NCBI GenBank assembly: GCA_050694055.1
Contig: JBOGWX010000094.1
Span: 1 to 54,577 of the forward strand
DNA: 54,577 bases
Reading direction: 5' to 3'
From: WHSV01 sp050694055
GTDB taxonomy: Bacteria; Actinomycetota; CADDZG01; WHSQ01
The notes beneath the pieces are model-generated. The model made no database searches. It saw only the letters and a list, made by a program, of their open reading frames with translations, and was not told the origin of the DNA. The position numbers and the translations under genes were made by a program. Shown here one piece after another: positions 1 through 7,773 of the stretch; position 1 is the first letter of the stretch, and each line of letters begins with the position of its first letter.

Positions 1-2
1 AA

Positions 3-161
3 CGAACCATCCTGGTCCAACCAGGCGACGCGGCCGAGTTCTCGACCATGGTCCCGCACGCCATCGGCGCTCATGACGGTCCCGTAGAGATCCTCACCCT
101 CTTCGACCACGACGGGGAGCGTGCCCACCTGTACGCCTCGGACCACGCCCTGCAGCAGTAG
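3..161 (+). CDS. Cupin-domain protein, C-terminal fragment (cut by window edge)
   Basis: Reading frame 3 is open from the left edge to a TAG at 159-161 and gives the last 52 residues of a protein. The pattern GDAAEF...VPHAIGA...GPVEILTLFDHDGERAH resembles the C-terminal cupin sensor of XRE-type transcriptional regulators, where a glycine turn, a histidine and a closing beta strand are followed by an RAH tail. The N-terminal part, where a helix-turn-helix would lie, is outside the window, so regulator versus plain cupin cannot be decided. The next gene begins 20 nt downstream. Confidence 0.55.
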   Translation, partial: RTILVQPGDAAEFSTMVPHAIGAHDGPVEILTLFDHDGERAHLYASDHALQQ

Positions 162-181
162 AATCGAGCACCCGAAGCTGG

Positions 182-1015
182 GTGTACTTTCCACCCGGGG
201 CCGACTCGGCTATCTCCTCCCACCTGGCCATCGCGTCAGCCGGCGTCGCGGCCGAATGTGAAGAGGACGACCTCGACACGCAGCGTATGTTCCGGATGTA
301 CGACACCGACACCGGGAGCTTCCAGGGGCGCTGGCTCCTGCCCCGGGCGCAGAGCTCGGTCGAGAACTGCACGCTGCACAACTACAACTTCATCCCGACG
401 ACCGAGGGCAGCGACCTCCTGGTGTCCGGCAACTACCAGGCCGGAACCTGGGTGACCGACTTCACCGACGTCAGCGACGGCATGACGCTAGACGGGACGA
501 CCGTCGGGTTCTCGGACCCCGACCCGCTCGACCCCAACAACCTGACGCTCGGAGGCGCATGGTCGACGTACTGGTACAACGGCTTCATGTACGAGACCGA
601 CATCACCAAGGGACTGTTCGTCTTCGAGCTCGACGACCCACGTACCGATGGTGCGGTCGAGTTCGACTTCCTCAACCCGCAGACGCAGATGGACACCATC
701 GGACAGGTCATCAACTCGGAGTCGAGGACCAACCTGAAGCACACCAACAGGCCGCACCGCTTCAAGGGCACGGTCAAGTCCGAGGATGATCGTTGCGTTG
801 CCGATCGCGAGGTTGACGTGAAGAAGCAGCGTCCCGGCAGAGACCGGATCGTAGCCAGCGACATCACCAACGCCGGTGGGAAATGGTCCGCCAAGCACGA
901 CAAGGGCGGAGAGGGTCACTACTACGCAGTGGTCAGAAACGCGACCTTGCAGGACGGCATCGACACGATCAACTGTCTCGCCGGCCGGTCGGCGACCAAG
1001 CACTTCGCCAGGTAA
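182..1015 (+). CDS. LVIVD-repeat-type protein, lacking its N-terminal part, with C-terminal surface domain
   Basis: 277 residues from a GTG start. Residues about 30-165 match the last repeats of LVIVD proteins (ENCTLHNYNFIP, then GGAWSTYWYNGFMYETDITKG), a secreted beta-propeller-like family of unknown function usually several hundred residues long with a signal peptide. Here the propeller start and any signal peptide are missing. The frame runs upstream into the end of the cupin gene without another convincing start, so this is either a decayed gene or the product of a deletion. Residues about 192-277 form a separate domain (FKGTV...C...VDVKK...GRD...D.TN..G) also found in the protein at 46176-46598. 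No clear ribosome-binding site precedes the GTG. A perfect-stem terminator follows. Confidence 0.6.
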   Translation: MYFPPGADSAISSHLAIASAGVAAECEEDDLDTQRMFRMYDTDTGSFQGRWLLPRAQSSVENCTLHNYNFIPTTEGSDLLVSGNYQAGTWVTDFTDVSDGMTLDGTTVGFSDPDPLDPNNLTLGGAWSTYWYNGFMYETDITKGLFVFELDDPRTDGAVEFDFLNPQTQMDTIGQVINSESRTNLKHTNRPHRFKGTVKSEDDRCVADREVDVKKQRPGRDRIVASDITNAGGKWSAKHDKGGEGHYYAVVRNATLQDGIDTINCLAGRSATKHFAR

Positions 1016-1042
1016 ACCCCGCCCGAGAGAGGTGGGTAACAA

Positions 1043-1070
1043 GAGGGGGCGGCTCAGCGGCCGCCCCCTC
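1043..1070. terminator. Bidirectional hairpin terminator between convergent genes
   Basis: Perfect 11-bp stem: GAGGGGGCGGC at 1043-1053 pairs with GCCGCCCCCTC at 1060-1070 around a 6-nt loop. It sits between the end of the LVIVD-type gene and the end of the convergent cupredoxin gene. There is no long T-tract, as is usual for high-GC actinobacterial terminators. Confidence 0.75.
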
Positions 1071-1111
1071 TCGCGCGCCGTCAAGCTGGCTGAGGCTGGC
1101 TGGGACCCCGC

Positions 1112-1495
1112 TCATCCGGTGATTTCGAGGATGCCCGTCATGTCATCGGGATGGAACTTGCAGATGAAGTCGTAGGTGCCCGCCTCGACATCGGCGAGAT
1201 CGATCGACACCGACTCGCCCGCCTCGACATCCGCGTCCAGGCCCGCCTCCTTCGACTGGAGGTTGTGTGGTGCCTCACCTTCGTTCGAAAGCTCGATCGA
1301 GTCCTCCGCCGCAACCGTCACGGTGCCGGGGGCGAACGAGAAATCGTCGGCCGTGAGCGTCACACTCCCGCCACCGCCCTCGTCGCCGCCGCTCCCCGAA
1401 GCCGAAGCTCCACCCGGGGCGGGTTCGTCAACTCCACAAGCTGCTCCCAGTAGAGCGACTACACCGAGGGCTGCCAGGATCCTCTTGCCGGTCAT
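1112..1495 (-). CDS. Cupredoxin-domain lipoprotein (single domain)
   Basis: 127 residues starting at the ATG at 1495, which has AAAGGAG five bases upstream. An in-frame ATG at 1510 overlaps the upstream stop but has no comparable site. The signal peptide MTGKRILAALGVVALLGAAC has a lipobox ending in Cys20, so the protein should be lipidated and exported. After a Gly/Ser linker comes a plastocyanin-like fold (TADDFSFAPGTVTV...NEGEAPHN...GTYDFICKFHPDDMTGIL) with the His, Cys, His and Met expected of a type I copper site. It may carry electrons or bind copper outside the membrane; the partner is unknown. It forms an operon with the two-domain cupredoxin upstream. Confidence 0.85.
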   Translation of the reverse strand: MTGKRILAALGVVALLGAACGVDEPAPGGASASGSGGDEGGGGSVTLTADDFSFAPGTVTVAAEDSIELSNEGEAPHNLQSKEAGLDADVEAGESVSIDLADVEAGTYDFICKFHPDDMTGILEITG

Positions 1496-1506
1496 GCGAT
1501 CTCCTT

Positions 1507-2283
1507 TCATCTGACTCTCACGGCTCCTTTCATCTCGGGGTGAATCGCACAGCGATAGGGGTAGGTGCCCGGCTGCCGGAACTCGAAGGCGAACGATTCT
1601 CCTTCGGACATCGGGTTCGACTCGAAGTCCCCGTCCGTCGCCGTGACCGTGTGCGGGGCCGCATCTTCGTTGTGCCAGGTGACCTTCGTGCCGGCATCGA
1701 CTTCGGTCACCTCGGGCGAGAAGTCGAAGTCCACGATCGCCACCCGGCCGGGGTCACTCGGCGTCTTCTCCTTCACGAGTGGCGCGTCTGGGCGTACGTC
1801 CAGGAGGTCTTCCATCCCTCTGTCGTCATGGCCGTCCACGAGACACTCGATCTTGTAGACGCCTGCCGAGAGGTTCGCCTTCATCCGCGTCGACTCGCCG
1901 GGCTCGAGCAGCTCGGTCTCGGCTTTGAAGAGCGAGCCCGATCCGTGTCCACTGCTCTCGCCCTCGAGCTCGATCTCGAAACCGTGAGGCACGGTTCCGC
2001 GGTTGCGCACGACGAAGGTGACCGGTCCCGGACGTAGCGCCGCAGCCTCGGCGGTTATGGCCCACTCACCCAGTCCAATCTCGAACCCATCGCTACGCGG
2101 GTCGATGCGACCCCGTGCGTCACCGGTAGTGGACGATGGTCCTTGGTTGCCGCCTCCGGTCTGCTGCGACTTACCGGACGAGCTTTCGTCGCGGCCCCCG
2201 ATGCCGGCCTGCTGAGTTGCCTCGTCAGCGCAGGCCGGCAAGACGATAACGGCGACAAGCATCGCCAGCTTGAGCCTGAGCAC
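1507..2283 (-). CDS. Lipoprotein with two cupredoxin-like domains
   Basis: 258 residues from a GTG preceded by GGGGGAG. The N-terminus has a hydrophobic stretch and lipobox VLPAC, so it is probably a surface lipoprotein. Domain 1 (about residues 68-165) is cupredoxin-like with PHGFEIEL and KIECLVDGHDDRGM: it has a His and a Cys, but the loop differs from a classic blue-copper site and may not bind copper. Domain 2 (about 180-258) is canonical: APHTVTA and YPYRCAIHPEMKG supply the His, Cys, His and Met ligands. The stop overlaps the alternative start of the next cupredoxin gene, so the two are co-transcribed. The linker between lipobox and domain 1 is Ser/Gly/Gln-rich. Confidence 0.85.
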   Translation of the reverse strand: MLRLKLAMLVAVIVLPACADEATQQAGIGGRDESSSGKSQQTGGGNQGPSSTTGDARGRIDPRSDGFEIGLGEWAITAEAAALRPGPVTFVVRNRGTVPHGFEIELEGESSGHGSGSLFKAETELLEPGESTRMKANLSAGVYKIECLVDGHDDRGMEDLLDVRPDAPLVKEKTPSDPGRVAIVDFDFSPEVTEVDAGTKVTWHNEDAAPHTVTATDGDFESNPMSEGESFAFEFRQPGTYPYRCAIHPEMKGAVRVR

Positions 2284-2395
2284 CAGCTTGCTCCCCCTTC
2301 GTCTCGCGGTCTTGTGGCTTCCTGACGCTTAACGATCAGCGTGCCCGAGCGTTACGGGCGGATTCGCGTGCGCCTCCAAGGGGCAAGCTCGCTCC

Positions 2396-2881
2396 GTGGA
2401 CATCGGTGTCGTGGTGCTCGTGGCCCTCGCCATGGCGGTCGGGCTGGTCGGCACGCTGCTGCCGCTGCTGCCGGGCCTGCCCATCATCTGGGCGGCCGCG
2501 CTCGCCTACGGTCTCATCGAGGGATTCGAGCGCGTGGGTGCCGTTGCGTTCGCGGCTATCACTGTCCTATCGGTCGCCGGGATGGTGGCCGGTTTCGTGC
2601 TGCCGCACCGCCGGGTGGCGGCGAAGGGTGCCCCTGCCTCGACGGTGGCCGCCGGCGTGATGCTCGGGATCATCGGGTTCTTCGTCATCCCGGTCATCGG
2701 TCTCCCGCTGGGAGCGGTTGCCGGCGTGGTGCTGGCGGAGCGAGCTCGCACCGCAGACTGGGCGACGGCATGGTCGACGACCAAAGACCTGCTCGTCGGC
2801 TTCGGAATCGGTGTGCTGGTCGAGTTCACCGCCGGCGTCGTGATGGTCGGCTGCTGGCTGGCATGGGTGCTCCTGGACTAA
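2396..2881 (+). CDS. DUF456-family membrane protein
   Basis: 161 residues from a GTG. About five hydrophobic segments alternate with short loops, and the opening GLVGTLLPLLPGLPIIW plus the Gly-rich FVIPVIGLPLGAVAG motif are typical of DUF456, a small integral membrane family of unknown function common in actinobacteria. The start codon has only a weak upstream purine stretch (GGGGCAAG). It stands alone, divergent from the cupredoxin operon and convergent with typA. Confidence 0.8.
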   Translation: MDIGVVVLVALAMAVGLVGTLLPLLPGLPIIWAAALAYGLIEGFERVGAVAFAAITVLSVAGMVAGFVLPHRRVAAKGAPASTVAAGVMLGIIGFFVIPVIGLPLGAVAGVVLAERARTADWATAWSTTKDLLVGFGIGVLVEFTAGVVMVGCWLAWVLLD

Positions 2882-2903
2882 AGACCTCGGAGATCGGCCT
2901 CCG

Positions 2904-4727
2904 TCAGGAGTTGCGGCGGCGGGATTCCCTGGTTCGTTCGTTGAGGTTCAAAGTGAGCTTGCGCAAACGCACATGGTTGGGCGTCACCTCGGCACTTTCG
3001 TCCTCTCGGAGGAACTCCAAGGCCTGTTCGAGAGACATTCTCCGGGGCGGAATCAAGCGCACGAGCTCTTCCCCGGTGGCCGAGCGCATGTTCGTGAGCT
3101 TCTTCTCCTTTGTCGGGTTGACGTCCATGTCTTCGCTGCGAGCATTCTCGCCGACGATCATGCCCTCGTAGACCTCGACCCCCGGCCCGACGAACATCGT
3201 CCCGCGCTCCTGGAGGTTAAGCAGCGCATAGCTGGTCGTCTGGCCGCTTCTATCCGCCACGAGGCTCCCCGTCGGCCGCGTGCGCAGATCGCCGTGCCAC
3301 GGCTCGTAGCGATCGAAGACATGGTGCAGCAGGCCGGTGCCGCGCGTCTCGGTGAGAAACTCCGTGCGAAAGCCGATCAGACCGCGCGCGGGAACGAGGT
3401 AGTCCATGCGCACCCAGCCGGTACCGTGATTGACCAGGTGCTCGAGCCGCCCCTTTCGAAGGGCGAGCAATTGGGTTACGACACCCAGGTAGTCCTCGGG
3501 CACGTCGATGGCCAGGAGCTCGACCGGCTCGCACAACTTGCCGTCGATGACCTTGGTCACGACCTGGGGCTTTCCCACGGTCAACTCGAAGCCCTCTCGG
3601 CGCATCATCTCGACGAGCACCGCAAGCTGTAGCTCTCCCCGGCCCTGAACCTCCCATGCATCCGGCCGGTCGGTTTCGAGCACTCGAATAGAGACGTTTC
3701 CGATGAGCTCGGCGTCGAGACGGTTCTTGAGCAGTCGCGCCGTCATCTTGTCCCCGTCTTGACCCGAGAGCGGTGAGGTGTTGATGCCGAGGAGCATGGA
3801 TAGCGAAGGATCGTCGAAGTGACTGACCGGCAGAGGTCTCGGGTCGCCGGGGTCCGAAAGGGTCTCGCCGATCGTCACCTCGGCCAGCCCGGCGATGGCG
3901 ATGATCTCGCCGGGGCCCGCCTCGTCGGCGTCCACGCGCTCGAGAGACTCGGTAACGTACAGCTCGGTGATCTTGACGCGCTCGACGCTGCCGTCCGTTC
4001 GGCACCAGGCCACCTGGCTCCCCTTACGTATGGTTCCGTGGAAGACGCGGCAGAGCGCAAGCCGGCCCACGTAGGGGGACGAGCCGAGATTCGTGACCAG
4101 CGCCTGCAGCGGATGATCCTCGTCGTGCGTAGGAGCCGGGATGTGATCCAGCAGTAGCTCGAAGAGCGGCTTCAAATCGACGCCCTCCACCTTAGGGTCG
4201 AGCGACGCCCAGCCGGCGCGTGCGTTGGCGTAGACGATGGGGAAATCGATCTGGTCCTCGCTCGCATCGAGGTCGAGGAACAGCTCGTAGACCTCGTCGA
4301 CGATCTCGACGATGCGCGCGTCGGGCCGATCTACCTTGTTGACCACGAGGATGACCGGAAGGCGCGCCTCGAGCGCCTTTCTGAGCACGAAGCGAGTCTG
4401 GGGAAGAGGTCCTTCGCTGGCATCCACCAGCAGGAGGACTCCATCCACCATGGTCAGTCCCCGTTCTACCTCGCCCCCGAAGTCGGCGTGGCCCGGAGTG
4501 TCTACGATGTTGATCTTGACGTCTGAGTATCGGACGGCCGTGTTCTTGGCGAGGATGGTGATGCCCTTCTCGCGCTCGAGGTCCATCGAGTCCATGACGC
4601 GTTCGTTGACGTCCTGATTGACCCGGAAAGCGCCGGATTGCCACAGCATGGCGTCGACGAGCGTCGTCTTGCCGTGATCGACGTGGGCGACGATTGCCAC
4701 GTTGCGAAGGTCCTTGCGGGTGGACAA
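2904..4727 (-). CDS. typA: GTP-binding translation factor TypA/BipA
   Basis: 607 residues from a TTG at 4727 with GGAG eight bases upstream; this equals the usual TypA length. Extending to 4829 would add 34 residues without family resemblance. It is an EF-G-like GTPase acting on the ribosome in stress adaptation and subunit assembly. Visible motifs are G1 AHVDHGKTT, G2 region GITI, G3 DTPGHADFGGEVER and G4 NKVDRPDA, followed by an EF-Tu-like domain 2, EF-G domains III and V, and the C-terminal TypA-specific domain (PTKEKKLTNMRSA, then a Lys/Arg-rich tail). It stands alone and is transcribed away from the kinase operon at 5252. Confidence 0.95.
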   Translation of the reverse strand: MSTRKDLRNVAIVAHVDHGKTTLVDAMLWQSGAFRVNQDVNERVMDSMDLEREKGITILAKNTAVRYSDVKINIVDTPGHADFGGEVERGLTMVDGVLLLVDASEGPLPQTRFVLRKALEARLPVILVVNKVDRPDARIVEIVDEVYELFLDLDASEDQIDFPIVYANARAGWASLDPKVEGVDLKPLFELLLDHIPAPTHDEDHPLQALVTNLGSSPYVGRLALCRVFHGTIRKGSQVAWCRTDGSVERVKITELYVTESLERVDADEAGPGEIIAIAGLAEVTIGETLSDPGDPRPLPVSHFDDPSLSMLLGINTSPLSGQDGDKMTARLLKNRLDAELIGNVSIRVLETDRPDAWEVQGRGELQLAVLVEMMRREGFELTVGKPQVVTKVIDGKLCEPVELLAIDVPEDYLGVVTQLLALRKGRLEHLVNHGTGWVRMDYLVPARGLIGFRTEFLTETRGTGLLHHVFDRYEPWHGDLRTRPTGSLVADRSGQTTSYALLNLQERGTMFVGPGVEVYEGMIVGENARSEDMDVNPTKEKKLTNMRSATGEELVRLIPPRRMSLEQALEFLREDESAEVTPNHVRLRKLTLNLNERTRESRRRNS

Positions 4728-5251
4728 GAGCTGTTCTCCATCCTCGGCGTGTGGGGGGGCCGGCGCATCGAACGCACGCCTGCCACAGACTACGGGACGG
4801 CTGGGGGGCGCCGAGCCCGTCCGAAACACCCAAGGTCAGGTCTCGCCCCATTCACGTGCGCGCCAAATGGGAGACATGTCTACGTTCTTGCAGGGTGACG
4901 CGTTTCAGGGTTGCTATTAGCTATTTTTGCCGGCCGCTGTGAGACCACAACTGATTTCATTTGCCCCATATGACTACGTCACGACGCGCAGCCGAGCGCC
5001 GACCCAGAGTCAAAGCCCCAGCTAGACCCCCCTAAACGGCCGGTGGCGCGGGGTCCCACCGGACCCCCCCAAATGCACTAGTAGCCACAAACAGGCAAAA
5101 CGCCCAGGTCAGCCACAATCCCCCAAACGAACAAACCACTTCTATCGTGCATAGGCCTTTGCAGGGGTGCGGGCAGGTGATATTTCAGTAGAGGGGCAGG
5201 TATGGCCGAGAGCTGGGGACGGTTCCGTCACTTCTACCGAGTGAAGGGCAC
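4728..5251. other. Long divergent intergenic region between typA and the kinase operon
   Basis: No convincing gene. It must hold the promoters of typA (minus) and of the two-component operon (plus). Visible structure: a 10-bp perfect palindrome AGACATGTCT at 4872-4881; an AT-rich patch near 4915-4927; and a hairpin with a 7-bp perfect stem (GGGGTCC at 5050-5056, GGACCCC at 5061-5067, 4-nt loop). The stretch 5000-5130 is unusually C-rich on the plus strand. I could not assign -35/-10 boxes with confidence. Confidence 0.5.
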
Positions 5252-6430
5252 ATGGGCGAAGGTTTTCAACTTGCAGCACAGAGCGAAGCGACATCCTCGG
5301 ACCTGGCGCGTTTTGTTATGTCCCTGCACGAACTGGTCACGACGGACGATCGGGATCAAGCCATCCGGTCCGCGGTTCGACTCTGTGGAGTTCAGTTCAA
5401 TGCTCCCGCCGCGGCGTGGCAGGACTTGCCTGGTGGCCACGCGGCCGTGCTCCACGCCTCTTACGGATTCGACACCGATTCGAAGCCTGTGCTCGAGGGC
5501 GAGCTGGGGCTTGCAGCTAGCTCCAACGCCCCGACGGGCGATCTGCGCGCTCTGCGCAGGCGTTTTGGGACGATCGCAGGGCGATGCGATGCGATGGTGC
5601 TGAGGGCTCGCAGCGTCTTCATCCTGGTGGCCTCGAACGAAGCTGACCCCGAGCCTCCCCTCGGACTAGAGCCGCTCGTGTCCCAGACGTTCGACCTCGT
5701 GGAAGAGGCATCGCTAGCGCGCAAGCGAACAGAGAACCTCGACATGAGTCTCGCTCTCACGGCGCACGAGCTACGTGGACCCTTGCTGTCGGTAAAGGCC
5801 GCGCTCGAGACATCCTTGATCGACGAGGACGCGTCATCGAGGGGAGCCGCGCTCGATCGCGGCACCAATCTCACCGCACAACTGCTTACCCGAGCGCACC
5901 GGGAGTTGGGAAGCCTGGCCGAGACGTGCGAAACACTGTTGTTCTGGGCCGTAGATGACCGCTCGCTCGAGTTTGATGCCATTGGCCTCTCCAAGACTAT
6001 GCAGACCGCAATGCGAGCCTGCAGTCACGAGCGCAACTACCACGCCATCGTGTTCGAACCTCCCGAAAACGAGGTGAGGATGCCCGGCAGCCCGAAGCAT
6101 CTGCGTGTCGCCTTCAGCAATCTGATCCGTAACGCGCTCTATTACTCCCCGCCGGGAGAACCGGTGGAGATCGAGATCGAGCAACTCACGAATCACGTCC
6201 GCATCAGCGTCGCCGACAAGGGTCCCGGAGTGCCCATGGATCAGTGCAAGAGCATCTTCGATCCCTTTGTCCGTGGGCTCGGCAACATGTCTCCTCGCAG
6301 CGGCCGCGGGCTTGGCCTCTTCATTGCCAAGAGGGTTATCGAAGGACATAGAGGACGAATCTGGGTGGACTCACGGGGACGAGGCGCCAAGTTCGTTGTC
6401 GAGCTTCCTCGAACGAAGGAGTCCGCATAG
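5252..6430 (+). CDS. Cytoplasmic sensor histidine kinase
   Basis: 392 residues, no membrane segment, so the sensed signal is probably intracellular. Residues about 15-150 form a divergent GAF-like sensor. A coiled-coil linker leads to the dimerisation/phosphoacceptor helix LTAHELRGPL, with His172 as the likely phosphorylated residue. The ATPase domain has an N box (NLIRNALYYSPPG), G1 (DKGPGVP), F box (FDPFVRG) and G2 (GRGLGLFIAKR), so it looks catalytically complete. The stop overlaps the GTG of the next gene by one base (TAGTG), giving tight coupling to a NarL-type regulator with a second regulator behind it. Confidence 0.9.
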   Translation: MGEGFQLAAQSEATSSDLARFVMSLHELVTTDDRDQAIRSAVRLCGVQFNAPAAAWQDLPGGHAAVLHASYGFDTDSKPVLEGELGLAASSNAPTGDLRALRRRFGTIAGRCDAMVLRARSVFILVASNEADPEPPLGLEPLVSQTFDLVEEASLARKRTENLDMSLALTAHELRGPLLSVKAALETSLIDEDASSRGAALDRGTNLTAQLLTRAHRELGSLAETCETLLFWAVDDRSLEFDAIGLSKTMQTAMRACSHERNYHAIVFEPPENEVRMPGSPKHLRVAFSNLIRNALYYSPPGEPVEIEIEQLTNHVRISVADKGPGVPMDQCKSIFDPFVRGLGNMSPRSGRGLGLFIAKRVIEGHRGRIWVDSRGRGAKFVVELPRTKESA

Positions 6431-7089
6431 TGACCAGAGTCTTGATCGTCGACGACCATGCGTTGTTCGCCGACGCCTTGGAGCGCGTGCTGAAGAATCA
6501 GAACATGGAGCTTCGGCTCGTGAACACCGCGACCGAGGCTTTGGAGCTGGCTCCGGTTTACAAGCCGAACATCGCCCTCCTCGATCTTGGACTACCCGAC
6601 ATGTCCGGCATCGAGCTCGGCGAGAAGCTGCTGGCCCTGCTGGACGGAATAAAGATTCTGGCCGTTACGGCTATGAACGAACCTCACACCCTGCGGGCCT
6701 CCATCAAGGCGGGCTTCCACGGCTTCATCACGAAGAGCATGCCCCTCCAGCAGTTCGTCGCCTCCATCGAGACCGCGCTCAGCGGGCAAATGGTGATGCC
6801 TCACAGACTCGCCTCTCCGGTGGCCGGTCAGATGTCGCCCGAGGAGAAGCAAACTTCTCTGCTGATCAAACAGCTCACCCAGCGCGAGATCGAGGTACTA
6901 ACGCTTCTGGCGCGCGGCTCGAGCGGGGAAGAGATCGCTCAGGCCCTGAGCGTCAGCCGTAACACGGTACGAAGCCATGTCCAGAACATACTGACCAAAC
7001 TGCAGGTGCACTCCCGGCTCGAGGCAGTCGCCTTCGCCGCTCGGCACAACGTGGTAACGGTCGCGCATTCCTCGCTTGAAAGGGCCTAA
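6430..7089 (+). CDS. NarL/LuxR-family response regulator (first of two)
   Basis: 219 residues from a GTG that overlaps the kinase stop by one base. The receiver domain begins VLIVDDH and has the phosphoacceptor Asp52 in IALLDLGLP, the conserved Thr in VTAM and the Lys in ITKSMP. A linker leads to a LuxR-type helix-turn-helix (LTQREIEVLTLLARGSSGEEIAQ, recognition helix around SRNTVRSHVQNIL). It is the likely phosphorylation target of the kinase at 5252 and should bind DNA as a dimer. The next regulator starts 5 bases after its stop. Confidence 0.9.
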   Translation: MTRVLIVDDHALFADALERVLKNQNMELRLVNTATEALELAPVYKPNIALLDLGLPDMSGIELGEKLLALLDGIKILAVTAMNEPHTLRASIKAGFHGFITKSMPLQQFVASIETALSGQMVMPHRLASPVAGQMSPEEKQTSLLIKQLTQREIEVLTLLARGSSGEEIAQALSVSRNTVRSHVQNILTKLQVHSRLEAVAFAARHNVVTVAHSSLERA

Positions 7090-7094
7090 AGAAA

Positions 7095-7757
7095 CTGATC
7101 AACGTCTTGATCGCCGACGAGCACTCCCTGTTTCGCCAAGCGGTGCGAGGCGCGCTGGAGACGGAACAAGATATAGCGGTCGTCGCGGAAGCCGCTGATG
7201 CGCGCGAGGCGGTGCACAAGGTCGAGCGATTCCGTCCCGACGTCGCCCTGATCGACGGCGAGCTCGCGAAAGGCAACGGCATCGATGCGATCCGCCTCGC
7301 GCGTGAACGCGTCCCGACGTGCAGGGTGCTAGTCCTGGCCAACGATCCGGACCAAGCGGCACTCCTCAACGCTATGAAGGCAGGCGCCAGCGGCTACATG
7401 ACCAAGGCGAGTCCGCTCGCGAAGCTTATCGACGCGACGCGCGCCGTTCTACAGGGCGAGACCATCGTGCCGTCGTTGATGCTGGGCCCACTGCTGAATC
7501 AGCTCGTCCAATCGAGGGATCAACAGAACGACGTGCTGAGGCGGCTCTCTCGACTAACGCGGCGTGAACGTGAGGTACTGGCGCTTCTGGTCGACGGTGG
7601 AGACAACGAACTCGTTGCTAAGCGACTCCTCATAAGCCCGGAAACTGCTCGGACCCACATCCAGAACATCCTGAGCAAGCTCGACGTCCACTCGCGGCTC
7701 GAGGCACTCGCGCTGGTGCTCCGCAACAACATCGGGAAGGAAACGATCCTGGCCTAG
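7095..7757 (+). CDS. NarL/LuxR-family response regulator (second of two)
   Basis: 220 residues if translation begins at the CTG at 7095. This start keeps the first receiver strand (INVLIADEH) and has AAAGGG ten bases upstream. The only other in-frame candidate, TTG at 7107, would begin inside that strand. An in-frame TGA at 7077 excludes anything further up. The receiver Asp lies in VALIDGEL, replacing the usual LDLxMP context; the conserved Lys is in MTKASP. The C-terminal LuxR helix-turn-helix (LTRREREVLALLVDGGDNELVAKRL) resembles that of the preceding gene, including the shared ending QNIL.KL.VHSRLEA, which suggests a local duplication. Confidence 0.85.
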   Translation: MINVLIADEHSLFRQAVRGALETEQDIAVVAEAADAREAVHKVERFRPDVALIDGELAKGNGIDAIRLARERVPTCRVLVLANDPDQAALLNAMKAGASGYMTKASPLAKLIDATRAVLQGETIVPSLMLGPLLNQLVQSRDQQNDVLRRLSRLTRREREVLALLVDGGDNELVAKRLLISPETARTHIQNILSKLDVHSRLEALALVLRNNIGKETILA

Positions 7758-7773
7758 CGGCAAGAGGTCCAGG

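Noticed and set aside
2341..3171. 276-residue plus-strand frame overlapping DUF456
   Set aside because: Arg/Gly-rich out-of-frame shadow; the DUF456 frame has the family motifs.
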